A stretch of DNA of 64,000 bases from Nemertoderma westbladi (taxonomy: Eukaryota; Xenacoelomorpha; Nemertodermatida; Nemertodermatidae). How positions within the stretch are numbered: the stretch's first letter is position 1; each line of letters opens with the position of its first letter. The stretch is taken from contig JAUCBJ010008178.1 in NCBI GenBank assembly GCA_032718475.1, positions 103,386-167,385 on the forward strand, read 5' to 3'. This document shows positions 12,681-25,604 of this stretch, in pieces. The notes beneath the pieces are model-generated. The model did not search any database, was not told where the DNA came from, and was given only the letters and a program-made list of their open reading frames with translations. The position numbers and the translations under genes are program-made.

Positions 12681-15600
12681 TACACTGTATGGATTCCTTT
12701 TAATAGAATCAGCTGATTGTGACACTGTATGGATTCCCTTTAATAGAATCAGCCGACTGTGACACTGTATGGATTCCCTTTAATAGAATCAGCTGATTGT
12801 GACACTGTATGGATTCCATTTAATAGAATCAGCCGACTGTGACACTGTATGGATTCCTTTTAATAGAATCAGCTGATTGTGACACTGTATGGATTCCTTT
12901 TAATAGAATCAGCTGATTGTGACACTGTATGGATTCCATTTAATAGAATCAGCTGATTGTGACACTGTATGGATTCCATTTAATAGAATCAGCTGATTGT
13001 GACACTGTATGGATTCCTTTTAATAGAATCAGCCGACTGTGACACTGTATGGATTCCTTTTAATAGAATCAGCCGACTGTGACACTGTATGGATTCCTTT
13101 TAATAGAATCAGCTGATTGTGACACTGTATGGATTCCATTTAATAGAATCAGCTGATTGTGACACTGTATGGATTCCATTTAATAGAATCAGCTGATTGT
13201 GACACTGTATGGATTCCCTTTAATAGAATCAGCCGACTGTGACACTGTATGGATTCCCTTTAATAGAATCAGCTGATTGTGACACTGTATGGATTCCATT
13301 TAATAGAATCAGCCGACTGTGACACTGTATGGATTCCTTTTAATAGAATCAGCTGATTGTGACACTGTATGGATTCCTTTTAATAGAATCGGCTGATTGT
13401 GACACTGTATGGATTCCATTTAATAGAATCAGCTGATTGTGACACTGTATGGATTCCATTTAATAGAATCAGCTGATTGTGACACTGTATGGATTCCTTT
13501 TAATAGAATCAGCCGACTGTGACACTGTATGGATTCCTTTTAATAGAATCAGCCGACTGTGACACTGTATGGATTCCTTTTAATATAATCAGCTGATTGT
13601 GACACTGTATGGATTCCATTTAATAGAATCAGCTGATTGTGACACTGTATGGATTCCTTTTAATAGAATCAGCCGACTGTGACACTGTATGGATTCCATT
13701 TAATAGAATCAGCTGATTGTGACACTGTATGGATTCCTTTTAATAGAATCAGCTGATTGTGACACTGTATGGATTCAATTTAATAGAATCAGCTGATTGT
13801 GACACTGTATGGATTCCTTTTAATAGAATCAGCTGATTGTGACACTGTATGGATTCCATTTAATAGAATCAGCCGACTGTGACACTGTATGGATTCCATT
13901 TAATAGAATCAGCTGATTGTGACACTGTATGGATTCCTTTTAATAGAATCAGCTGATTGTGACACTGTATGGATTCCTTTTAATAGAATCAGCTGATTGT
14001 GACACTGTATGGATTCCTTTTAATAGAATCAGCTGATTGTGACACTGTATGGATTCCTTTTAATAGAATCAGCTGATTGTGACACTGTATGGATTCCATT
14101 TAATAGAATCAGCTGATTGTGACACTGTATGGATTCCTTTTAATAGAATCAGCCGACTGTGACACTGTATGGATTCCATTTAATAGAATCAGCTGATTGT
14201 GACACTGTATGGATTCCTTTTAATAGAATCAGCTGATTGTGACACTGTATGGATTCCATTTAATAGAATCAGCTGATTGTGACACTGTATGGATTCCTTT
14301 TAATAGAATCAGCTGATTGTGACACTGTATGGATTCCATTTAATAGAATCAGCCGACTGTGACACTGTATGGATTCCATTTAATAGAATCAGCTGATTGT
14401 GACACTGTATGGATTCCTTTTAATAGAATCAGCTGATTGTGACACTGTATGGATTCCATTTAATAGAATCAGCCGACTGTGACACTGTATGGATTCCATT
14501 TAATAGAATCAGCCGACTGTGACACTGTATGGATTCCATTTAATAGAATCAGCTGATTGTGACACTGTATGGATTCCATTTAATAGAATCAGCTGATTGT
14601 GACACTGTATGGATTCCTTTTAATAGAATCAGCTGATTGTGACACTGTATGGATTCCATTTAATAGAATCAGCCGACTGTGACACTGTATGGATTCCATT
14701 TAATAGAATCAGCTGATTGTGACACTGTATGGATTCCATTTAATAGAATCAGCCGACTGTGACACTGTATGGATTCCATTTAATAGAATCAGCTGATTGT
14801 GACACTGTATGGATTCCTTTTAATAGAATCAGCTGATTGTGACACTGTATGGATTCCATTTAATAGAATCAGCTGACTGTGACACTGTATGGATTCCATT
14901 TAATAGAATCAGCTGATTGTGACACTGTATGGATTCCTTTTAATAGAATCAGCTGATTGTGACACTGTATGGATTCCATTTAATAGAATCAGCTGACTGT
15001 GACACTGTATGGATTCCTTTTAATAGAATCAGCCGACTGTGACACTGTATGGATTCCATTTAATAGAATCAGCCGACTGTGACACTGTATGGATTCCATT
15101 TAATAGAATCAGCTGATTGTGACACTGTATGGATTCCTTTTAATAGAATCAGCTGATTGTGACACTGTATGGATTCCATTTAATAGAATCAGCTGACTGT
15201 GACACTGTATGGATTCCTTTTAATAGAATCAGCTGATTGTGACACTGTATGGATTCCATTTAATAGAATCAGCTGATTGTGACACTGTATGGATTCCTTT
15301 TAATAGAATCAGCTGATTGTGACACTGTATGGATTCCATTTAATAGAATCAGCCGACTGTGACACTGTATGGATTCCTTTTAATAGAATCAGCTGATTGT
15401 GACACTGTACGGATTCCCTTTAATAGAATCAGCCGAGTGTGACACTGTATGGATTCCTTTTAATAGAATCAGCTGATTGTGACACTGTATGGATTCCATT
15501 TAATAGAATCAGCCGACTGTGACACTGTATGGATTCCATTTAATAGAATCAGCTGATTGTGACACTGTATGGATTCCTTTTAATAGAATCAGCTGATTGT

Positions 15601-18600
15601 GACACTGTATGGATTCCTTTTAATAGAATCAGGTGATTGTGACACTGTATGGATTCCATTTAATAGAATCAGCCGACTGTGACACTGTATGGATTCCATT
15701 TAATAGAATCAGCTGATTGTGACACTGTATGGATTCCTTTTAATAGAATCAGCCGACTGTGACACTGTATGGATTCCATTTAATAGAATCAGCCGACTGT
15801 GACACTGTATGGATTCCTTTTAATAGAATCAGGTGATTGTGACACTGTATGGATTCCTTTTAATAGAATCAGCTGATTGTGACACTGTATGGATTCCATT
15901 TAATAGAATCAGCTGATTGTGACACTGTATGGATTCCTTTTAATATAATCAGCCGACTGTGACACTGTATGGATTCCATTTAATAGAATCAGCCGACTGT
16001 GACACTGTATGGATTCCATTTAATAGAATCAGCTGATTGTGACACTGTATGGATTCCTTTTAATAGAATCAGCTGATTGTGACACTGTATGGATTCCATT
16101 TAATAGAATCAGCTGACTGTGACACTGTATGGATTCCTTTTAATAGAATCAGCTGATTGTGACACTGTATGGATTCCATTTAATAGAATCAGCTGATTGT
16201 GACACTGTATGGATTCCTTTTAATAGAATCAGCTGATTGTGACACTGTATGGATTCCATTTAATAGAATCAGCCGACTGTGACACTGTATGGATTCCTTT
16301 TAATAGAATCAGCTGATTGTGACACTGTACGGATTCCCTTTAATAGAATCAGCCGACTGTGACACTGTATGGATTCCTTTTAATAGAATCAGCTGATTGT
16401 GACACTGTATGGATTCCATTTAATAGAATCAGCCGACTGTGACACTGTATGGATTCCATTTAATAGAATCAGCTGATTGTGACACTGTATGGATTCCTTT
16501 TAATAGAATCAGCTGATTGTGACACTGTATGGATTCCTTTTAATAGAATCAGGTGATTGTGACACTGTATGGATTCCATTTAATAGAATCAGCCGACTGT
16601 GACACTGTATGGATTCCATTTAATAGAATCAGCTGATTGTGACACTGTATGGATTCCTTTTAATAGAATCAGCCGACTGTGACACTGTATGGATTCCATT
16701 TAATAGAATCAGCCGACTGTGACACTGTATGGATTCCTTTTAATAGAATCAGGTGATTGTGACACTGTATGGATTCCTTTTAATAGAATCAGCTGATTGT
16801 GACACTGTATGGATTCCATTTAATAGAATCAGCCGACTGTGACACTGTATGGATTCCATTTAATAGAATCAGCCGACTGTGACACTGTATGGATTCCTTT
16901 TAATAGAATCAGCTGATTGTGACACTGTATGGATTCCATTTAATAGAATCAGCCGACTGTGACGCTGTATGGATTCCTTTTAATAGAATCAGCTGATTGT
17001 GACACTGTACGGATTCCCTTTAATAGAATCAGCCGACTGTGACACTGTATGGATTCCTTTTAATAGAATCAGCTGATTGTGACACTGTACGGATTCCCTT
17101 TAATAGAATCAGCCGACTGTGACACTGTATGGATTCCTTTTAATAGAATCAGCTGATTGTGACACTGTATGGATTCCATTTAATAGAATCAGCCGACTGT
17201 GACACTGTATGGATTCCATTTAATAGAATCAGCTGATTGTGACACTGTATGGATTCCTTTTAATAGAATCAGCTGATTGTGACACTGTATGGATTCCATT
17301 TAATAGAATCAGCCGACTGTGACACTGTATGGATTCCTTTTAATAGAATCAGGTGATTGTGACACTGTATGGATTCCATTTAATAGAATCAGCCGACTGT
17401 GACACTGTATGGATTCCATTTAATAGAATCAGCTGATTGTGACACTGTATGGATTCCTTTTAATAGAATCAGCTGATTGTGACACTGTATGGATTCCATT
17501 TAATAGAATCAGCCGACTGTGACACTGTATGGATTCCTTTTAATAGAATCAGCTGATTGTGACACTGTACGGATTCCCTTTAATAGAATCAGCCGACTGT
17601 GACACTGTATGGATTCCTTTTAATAGAATCAGCTGATTGTGACACTGTATGGATTCCATTTAATAGAATCAGCTGACTGTGACACTGTATGGATTCCATT
17701 TAATAGAATCAGCTGATTGTGACACTGTATGGATTCCTTTTAATAGAATCAGCTGATTGTGACACTGTATGGATTCCATTTAATAGAATCAGCTGACTGT
17801 GACACTGTATGGATTCCTTTTAATAGAATCAGCCGACTGTGACACTGTATGGATTCCATTTAATAGAATCAGCCGACTGTGACACTGTATGGATTCCATT
17901 TAATGGAATCAGCTGATTGTGACACTGTATGGATTCCTTTTAATAGAATCAGCTGATTGTGACACTGTATGGATTCCATTTAATAGAATCAGCTGACTGT
18001 GACACTGTATGGATTCCTTTTAATAGAATCAGCTGATTGTGACACTGTATGGATTCCATTTAATAGAATCAGCTGATTGTGACACTGTATGGATTCCTTT
18101 TAATAGAATCAGCTGATTGTGACACTGTATGGATTCCATTTAATAGAATCAGCCGACTGTGACACTGTATGGATTCCTTTTAATAGAATCAGCTGATTGT
18201 GACACTGTACGGATTCCCTTTAATAGAATCAGCCGACTGTGACACTGTATGGATTCCTTTTAATAGAATCAGCTGATTGTGACACTGTATGGATTCCATT
18301 TAATAGAATCAGCCGACTGTGACACTGTATGGATTCCATTTAATAGAATCAGCTGATTGTGACACTGTATGGATTCCTTTTAATAGAATCAGCTGATTGT
18401 GACACTGTATGGATTCCTTTTAATAGAATCAGGTGATTGTGACACTGTATGGATTCCATTTAATAGAATCAGCCGACTGTGACACTGTATGGATTCCATT
18501 TAATAGAATCAGCTGATTGTGACACTGTATGGATTCCTTTTAATAGAATCAGCTGATTGTGACACTGTATGGATTCCATTTAATAGAATCAGCTGATTGT

Positions 18601-21600
18601 GACACTGTATGGATTCCTTTTAATAGAATCAGCCGACTGTGACACTGTATGGATTCCATTTAATAGAATCAGCCGACTGTGACACTGTATGGATTCCATT
18701 TAATAGAATCAGCTGATTGTGACACTGTATGGATTCCTTTTAATAGAATCAGCTGATTGTGACACTGTATGGATTCCATTTAATAGAATCAGCTGACTGT
18801 GACACTGTATGGATTCCTTTTAATATAATCAGCTGATTGTGACACTGTATGGATTCCATTTAATAGAATCAGCTGATTGTGACACTGTATGGATTCCTTT
18901 TAATAGAATCAGCTGATTGTGACACTGTATGGATTCCATTTAATAGAATCAGCCGACTGTGACACTGTATGGATTCCATTTAATAGAATCAGCTGATTGT
19001 GACACTGTATGGATTCCTTTTAATAGAATCAGCTGATTGTGACACTGTATGGATTCCATTTAATAGAATCAGCCGACTGTGACACTGTATGGATTCCTTT
19101 TAATAGAATCAGGTGATTGTGACACTGTATGGATTCCATTTAATAGAATCAGCCGACTGTGACACTGTATGGATTCCTTTTAATAGAATCAGCTGATTGT
19201 GACACTGTATGGATTCCATTTAATAGAATCAGCCGACTGTGACACTGTATGGATTCCTTTTAATAGAATCAGCTGATTGTGACACTGTACGGATTCCCTT
19301 TAATAGAATCAGCCGACTGTGACACTGTATGGATTCCATTTAATAGAATCAGCTGATTGTGACACTGTATGGATTCCTTTTAATAGAATCAGCTGATTGT
19401 GACACTGTATGGATTCCATTTAATAGAATCAGCCGACTGTGACACTGTATGGATTCCTTTTAATAGAATCAGGTGATTGTGACACTGTATGGATTCCATT
19501 TAATAGAATCAGCTGATTGTGACACTGTATGGATTCCTTTTAATAGAATCAGCTGATTGTGACACTGTATGGATTCCATTTAATAGAATCAGCCGACTGT
19601 GACACTGTATGGATTCCATTTAATAGAATCAGCTGATTGTGACACTGTATGGATTCCTTTTAATAGAATCAGCTGATTGTGACACTGTATGGATTCCATT
19701 TAATAGAATCAGCCGACTGTGACACTGTATGGATTCCTTTTAATAGAATCAGGTGATTGTGACACTGTATGGATTCCATTTAATAGAATCAGCCGACTGT
19801 GACACTGTATGGATTCCATTTAATAGAATCAGCTGATTGTGACACTGTATGGATTCCTTTTAATAGAATCAGCTGATTGTGACACTGTATGGATTCCTTT
19901 TAATAGAATCAGGTGATTGTGACACTGTATGGATTCCATTTAATAGAATCAGCCGACTGTGACACGGTATGGATTCCATTTAATAGAATCAGCTGATTGT
20001 GACACTGTATGGATTCCTTTTAATAGAATCAGCCGACTGTGACACTGTATGGATTCCATTTAATAGAATCAGCCGACTGTGACACTGTATGGATTCCTTT
20101 TAATAGAATCAGGTGATTGTGACACTGTATGGATTCCTTTTAATAGAATCAGCTGATTGTGACACTGTATGGATTCCATTTAATAGAATCAGCCGACTGT
20201 GACACTGTATGGATTCCATTTAATAGAATCAGCCGACTGTGACACTGTATGGATTCCTTTTAATAGAATCAGCTGATTGTGACACTGTATGGATTCCATT
20301 TAATAGAATCAGCCGACTGTGACACTGTATGGATTCCATTTAATAGAATCAGCCGACTGTGACACTGTATGGATTCCTTTTAATAGAATCAGGTGATTGT
20401 GACACTGTATGGATTCCTTTTAATAGAATCAGCTGATTGTGACACTGTATGGATTCCATTTAATAGAATCAGCCGACTGTGACACTGTATGGATTCCTTT
20501 TAATAGAATCAGCTGATTGTGACACTCACACTGTATGGATTCCCTTTAATAGAATCAGCTGATTGTGACACTGTATGGATTCCTTTTAATAGAATCAGCT
20601 GATTGTGACACTGTATGGATTCCTTTTAATAGAATCAGGTGATTGTGACACTGTATGGATTCCTTTTAATAGAATCAGCTGATTGTGACACTGTATGGAT
20701 TCCATTTAATAGAATCAGCCGACTGTGACACTGTATGGATTCCTTTTAATAGAATCAGCTGATTGTGACACTGTATGGATTCCATTTAATAGAATCAGCT
20801 GATTGTGACACTGTACGGATTCCTTTTAATAGAATCAGCTGATTGTGACACTGTATGGATTCCATTTAATAGAATCAGTCGACTGTGACACTGTATGGAT
20901 TCCTTTTAATAGAATCAGCTGATTGTGACACTGTATGGATTCCATTTAATAGAATCAGCCGACTGTGACACTGTATGGATTCCTTTTAATAGAATCAGCT
21001 GATTGTGACACTGTATGGATTCCATTTAATAGAATCAGCCGACTGTGACACTGTATGGATTCCTTTTAATAGAATCAGCTGATTGTGACACTGTATGGAT
21101 TCAATTTAATAGAATCAGCCGACTGTGACACTGTATGGATTCCTTTTAATAGAATCAGCTGATTGTGACACTGTATGGATTCTATTTAATAGAATCAGCT
21201 GATTGTGACACTGTATGGATTCCATTTAATAGAATCAGCTGATTGTGACACTGTATGGATTCCATTTAATAGAATCAGCCGACTGTGACACTGTATGGAT
21301 TCCTTTTAATAGAATCAGCTGATTGTGACACTGTATGGATTCCATTTAATAGAATCAGCCGACTGTGACACTGTATGGATTCCTTTTAATATAATCAGCT
21401 GATTGTGACACTGTATGGATTCCATTTAATAGAATCAGCTGATTGTGACACTGTATGGATTCCATTTAATAGAATCAGCTGATTGTGACACTGTATGGAT
21501 TCCTTTTAATAGAATCAGCCGACTGTGACACTGTATGGATTCCTTTTAATAGAATCAGCTGATTGTGACACTGTATGGATTCCTTTTAATAGAATCAGCT

Positions 21601-21604
21601 GATT
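12681..21604 (+). repeat. 40-bp satellite array, about 223 copies
   Basis: Unit GACACTGTATGGATTCCTTT followed by TAATAGAATCAGCTGATTGT, repeated without other sequence. Variation is concentrated at a few positions. The triplet after GATTCC is TTT, ATT or CTT. The tail is AGCTGATTGT, AGCCGACTGT, AGCTGACTGT or AGGTGATTGT. The first tail contains the perfect palindrome AATCAGCTGATT, which has an E-box core CAGCTG; the second tail destroys it. Register is kept from start to end except for a 6-bp insertion near 20527. There is no coding potential. The array starts after unique sequence and stops abruptly at 21604 next to a reverse transcriptase relic. Confidence 0.98.
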
Positions 21605-21659
21605 TTCAATATTTTTTCGTTTTCTTTCTCCCTGGCTATGGTGCCTCAACAAAATATTT

Positions 21660-21960
21660 GTGCCACCACCATTCAATCTACAATTGGCCTGCTGTGATGC
21701 AGCGTGCATTAAGAATGCTATACCAGCTTGTCGACAAAAGTGCGCCGCCACAACTCCCTACCCCCCCCCCCCCCCAAAAAAAAAAATTTTGCGAGATTAT
21801 TCGCATCTTCAAGGCCAGTGTCCTTTAAGATGCGTCTCAAGAAAGTCATGGGCTGTCCACCTTGCTTATTTTCTCCATGAGGCTGCTATAACACAAGATA
21901 GTGCACAGGCGAAAGCAATGTCCTACGAAGCGGAAGCGGCTCTGTCCAAGTCTCAAGCTT
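21660..21960 (-). pseudogene. 3' fragment of an RTE-like non-LTR retrotransposon, decayed
   Basis: The minus strand encodes a broken version of the C-terminal reverse transcriptase tail (a SRFRFVGHCFR-type motif near the upstream end). The DNA aligns well with the better preserved copy at 52735-53016, including GAATGCT, CTTGTCGACAAAA and the CAGTGTCCTTTAAGATGCGT block. It carries an insertion of C15 followed by A11 at 21761-21786 and several frame breaks. It is not functional. Confidence 0.6.
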
Positions 21961-21970
21961 GGGGGAACTA

Positions 21971-23040
21971 ACATATAACATCGATTATTACTGTCGGGGG
22001 AATTATCAGATATAACAAGGACTTTATTACTAGTAAGCTATGGAAGCTATCAATGAATTATAAAATAATGGGGTTAGTGTTGTAACATATGTAATAAATA
22101 TTATTAAGATGCAATAATAATAATATGTAATGTAAACGGAATGTTGCAAGTAATTTTATTATTTTATCGTCACCATAGAGGCCAAATCATTACACAGTAA
22201 ACAGATTACCCAGGCCACAATATAAATATCCTAACTAGCTGAGTACCGTTGAGTTGAGTACGTTGAGTACCATTTGAAGGACAATAAAATGGAATTGTGC
22301 TTTTTTTTTAATATAAACAGCATAATTTTATGTGTTGTTTTGGCCCTATGGTGATGATTAAGAAATAGATTGAGTTTAAAATAAAATACAGTATGCACCA
22401 ACGAAAAACACGGACATTATTATTTATATGGCGGGTCCCGCCACCAAAACAATCTACTTATGTGTCATACAAAGGATAGCGAGACTCGAGATACAAAATA
22501 CCAAATCACCCGAAAAGAAACACAAAGTGAAAGAGGAGACATTTTAATATAAATAAAGGCACTGAGAACAGTTTGTCAAATAGTTTATGAAGTATTTACA
22601 ACTCTACCACAAACCTGGAACCTGTGCAGTTGTACATACTACGTGTGGAAGCATACAATCTATGCATTACATTGATATTGAAAAATAAATAAATGTGTTT
22701 TTACTTTTAGTCAGTGTTCAACGCACAGATCCTACGTATGTACAATTGTACAACTACAGATGTATCACTAAAATTAATATTTAAAAATAAATATTTATTA
22801 TGTAATTTACTATTATAAAAACAGCGTCACTGTCGTTAATAATCGAATTATAATGCACATAAAAATGGAATACTAAAGGCACTTTGTTACTGAACGTTTA
22901 ATGACAATATGATGATGTGGCACATTCAATGGAACATCATATTTTATTACTTATCGCAAATATATGAATATAATTTGATGGACATAATATATAAACACAA
23001 AATCGCAAACGCGATTCTTTATATTTCATTGATATTATAA
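21971..23040. other. gene-free AT-rich region
   Basis: No open frame, RNA gene or convincing repeat is visible. The part nearest 23040 would contain the 3' UTR and polyadenylation signals of the minus-strand coiled-coil gene; several ATTTAT and AATAAA-like strings occur, but none can be singled out. Confidence 0.5.
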
Positions 23041-23066
23041 AGGCTGCTCGTCACACTAATTGCTAC

Positions 23067-24566
23067 TCACTTAGACGTTTGGTTTATTATAGACTCCAAC
23101 TCTTCTATACGATTAGCCAATAACCTACAAGCTAGTCTCTGATTGGCCGCTGCGGTTTGCCAATCAGTGATCTCGTCCAGCAACTGGTTGATGGCGTCTT
23201 CCGGCTTGAGGCTGGCCAATGTCATCTGTTTGCAGATAATCGAATCACTTCGATTGCGGCTGGAAGATCGTAGGTTACTGGGGGAGGAGGATGCGAAACG
23301 ATGGAGGAAGTCGGCGTGTCCGTTCGGAAGGGGAGACTGACCGACAGGGGGATCAGTAGGGGGGCAAACAGGGGGACTGGAAGGGGGGCAAATAGGGGGA
23401 CCAACAAGGGGGCACACTGGGGGACTGGAGCGGGGGCACGCAGCGGTACAATACGACTGCCCGCGAGATGAATTAGATATGATTAACGGACAAGTGGATG
23501 GACAAACGGACTGCGTGTGTAGCGGACAGACGGACGGACAGACAGACCTACCTTCCCCGACCACCCCCCGGTTCCGGTCCAACTGCTCCTCGAAGGCCAG
23601 CCGGTAGGTCTGTACGATCCCGGTGAGTTCCTCCCTGTCCCGCATGGCGGCGTCACGTTCTCTACGAACCACCACGTTGTCGCGTTTCAGCGCGCTGGCG
23701 GCCCGTGCGCACAGACAGGCGCGACTCCCGTTGCTACGACACTGACACGCGTTGAGTACCGTCAGCTCAACGAACTCGCATTCATCGAGCCCCCAGTCCT
23801 CCCCGCTGCCCCCCGTACCGTCCCACCAGCCCCCCACGCCATCCCCCCAATCCCGATTGTAATTGATCCTCTCCCGCACGTCTAACATCGACACCAACTC
23901 GTCGTTCCGTCTCCTTATCCTATCCGACTCCGACTCCGCCCCCCGCATCCGCTCCTCCAGCTCCTTAACCAACCCCCTCAATCTCCCATTCTCCGCCATT
24001 AATTCCTCGCACCGTTTACTCCACTCGGAACTCGATTTCTCCAGCAAAGTATCCCGGCATTGGAGTTGCCAATACGCGAACTGAACCTCTCGGTTGAGTA
24101 GATCGCTGGTCGAATCGAGCATCCGCCGACTCCTGGACAACCCGCTCTGCGCCAGACTCGTCTGATTCCGCAGGATATTAATAGCTCGCTTCTTGCTGCT
24201 CAACTGTTGCTGAAGAACATCTACATCGGATTGTAGCAGACCTACTTGGCGTTCGCTATCGCATAACGCCCGCATTATCAGCCCTTCTCCCAGATTAGCT
24301 ACAATTATCTGCCATTTACTGGCAGGTTTAACGATTTGTTTATTTGATTCTGAGTTCGTTGTACCTGTAGTTGCAACCGGTTTCGTTTCGTTATCAGGTT
24401 CCGGTTCAATGTACGACGAACCAGGGAGGAGATTATCCCCGAATCCCAGATCCCCATCATCATCTATTTCAACAGAGTTTATTGTAGTTATAGACGACGT
24501 ATCTGTTCCACTGAGTGCAGTTAATGAACAAAATGACGAAGTTATATCAGAAATAGCTTCCTCCAT
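23067..24566 (-). CDS. CCDC125: CCDC125-like coiled-coil protein, single exon
   Basis: A 499-residue protein, close in length to vertebrate CCDC125 (about 510). The landmarks occur in the order I know for that family: an acidic N-terminal GDLGFG motif at 38-43; a coiled coil at about 104-138; a second at about 160-232 ending in a SMLDVRER-type segment; a Cys-rich block at about 267-290 (LTVLNACQC, then CLCARAAS); a helix ending YRLAFEEQL at 321-329; and a C-terminal helix at about 455-492 containing ANQRLACRLLANRIEEL. Function in vertebrates is reported around cell motility; here it is inferred only from homology. Odd points: the whole protein is in one exon, and residues 342-407 are a Cys/Pro repeat not expected in the family. 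A donor-like AAG|GTAGGT lies at 23552/23551, so that block might be a retained in-frame intron. Base composition is much more GC-rich than the flanks. Confidence 0.8.
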   Translation of the reverse strand: MEEAISDITSSFCSLTALSGTDTSSITTINSVEIDDDGDLGFGDNLLPGSSYIEPEPDNETKPVATTGTTNSESNKQIVKPASKWQIIVANLGEGLIMRALCDSERQVGLLQSDVDVLQQQLSSKKRAINILRNQTSLAQSGLSRSRRMLDSTSDLLNREVQFAYWQLQCRDTLLEKSSSEWSKRCEELMAENGRLRGLVKELEERMRGAESESDRIRRRNDELVSMLDVRERINYNRDWGDGVGGWWDGTGGSGEDWGLDECEFVELTVLNACQCRSNGSRACLCARAASALKRDNVVVRRERDAAMRDREELTGIVQTYRLAFEEQLDRNRGVVGEGRSVCPSVCPLHTQSVCPSTCPLIISNSSRGQSYCTAACPRSSPPVCPLVGPPICPPSSPPVCPPTDPPVGQSPLPNGHADFLHRFASSSPSNLRSSSRNRSDSIICKQMTLASLKPEDAINQLLDEITDWQTAAANQRLACRLLANRIEELESIINQTSK

Positions 24567-24959
24567 TATCCAATAGGCCTACAGCAATAGACATAGACCG
24601 TCATTTTCAGCCAATAGGCCTACCAGTCTGCACTGCACCTCCTACAGTCCTACCAATTTGGCAATTACATAGGTTCGGGGAACGGGGGTAAACGTTACGC
24701 TTACACTCTGACACTGGACACCGGTTCACGTTTATAGACCTAATCTACTATACAGCCATACGCCTACGGCTACGGCCTACTTGTCTTTAAGGCAGGTTAG
24801 TAAAGAAGCAGGTTAGAGCAGTTGTAGAGAGGGAGGTTGAAAAGAACCAAAACAATAAACGAAAGTTATGAATATTGTAGAAACACAAATTTAATTGAGA
24901 ATCATCAGTTTTGTTATTCAAGTCAGATGTATCTTTGTATAGGCCTACCGGCTTACGGT
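24567..24959. other. upstream region of the CCDC125-like gene
   Basis: Contains three copies of the octamer TAGGCCTA (near 24574, 24613 and 24949) and no gene. Promoter elements are expected here but none can be called with confidence. Confidence 0.4.
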
Positions 24960-25160
24960 ACATGTACGGACTGGTGCTTAGATCGTGGCTTTTCCAGTTA
25001 ACATTATTCCACTTTGTATAAAACATGTGATGAGGTTGGAGAAATCTGCTAGGGGCTGCTACTAAGCAGCAACCAATCACGTTAATCCTGTTTAACACAG
25101 AGTCAATGAGAATGGAATATTGCTAACATGAAAAAGTTCAGGTTAACATTATTCCATATC
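24960..25160 (-). repeat. left arm of a ~200-bp inverted repeat
   Basis: Its reverse complement matches 26236-26425 over nearly the full length, including TTTTTCATGTTAGCAATATT, CACGATTGG-type sequence around GGTTGCTGCTTAGTAGCAGCC-like internal dyads, and GTTAACTGGAAAAGCCACGA. The arm itself contains a small palindrome built on GCTGCT and AGCAGC. It is probably an interspersed or foldback repeat; no coding sequence is seen. Confidence 0.8.
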
Positions 25161-25604
25161 TCAGTATCTGTATTCACTATTCTATTAGGCCCTACACCTA
25201 CCCTTGAGACTGGCCTTATGTCTGTTTCATTATATAAGTTATACCAAAAGCATTCAGGCGTCAGGCAGAAGAACAGTAGGTACAGCAAAGCGAATTATTA
25301 AGATAGACATCAGGTTTTGTTAATTCAATACTTTAAGCCTTAAAGGGGCCTTATTCTTTCTCATGGTACAGTAGTTACATGGCAGCATGGGAGCAGTAAT
25401 GAGACGATTAAAAAAGTAGTGGAATTTAATTTATGCGATAATAAGTACACAACAACCTCTGTGTTATCGAGACACAAACAAAAAATTGATAAAAGGAGAA
25501 CCAACAGCGAAACTAAACCATTTCCACGTTGTCCAGCCTGTCAGCATTATTGTTCCTTTTGCTACTCGCGTTTCGGGAATGCTACAGACTGACCTTGGAC
25601 CAAT

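Noticed and set aside
12681-21604. CRISPR array, because of many regular short repeats
   Set aside because: The 40-bp units are directly adjacent with no unique spacers, and the contig is eukaryotic.
21515-21971. Short frames on both strands at the end of the 40-bp satellite
   Set aside because: They run from satellite units through a C15/A11 tract into a decayed RT relic; none is a coherent protein.
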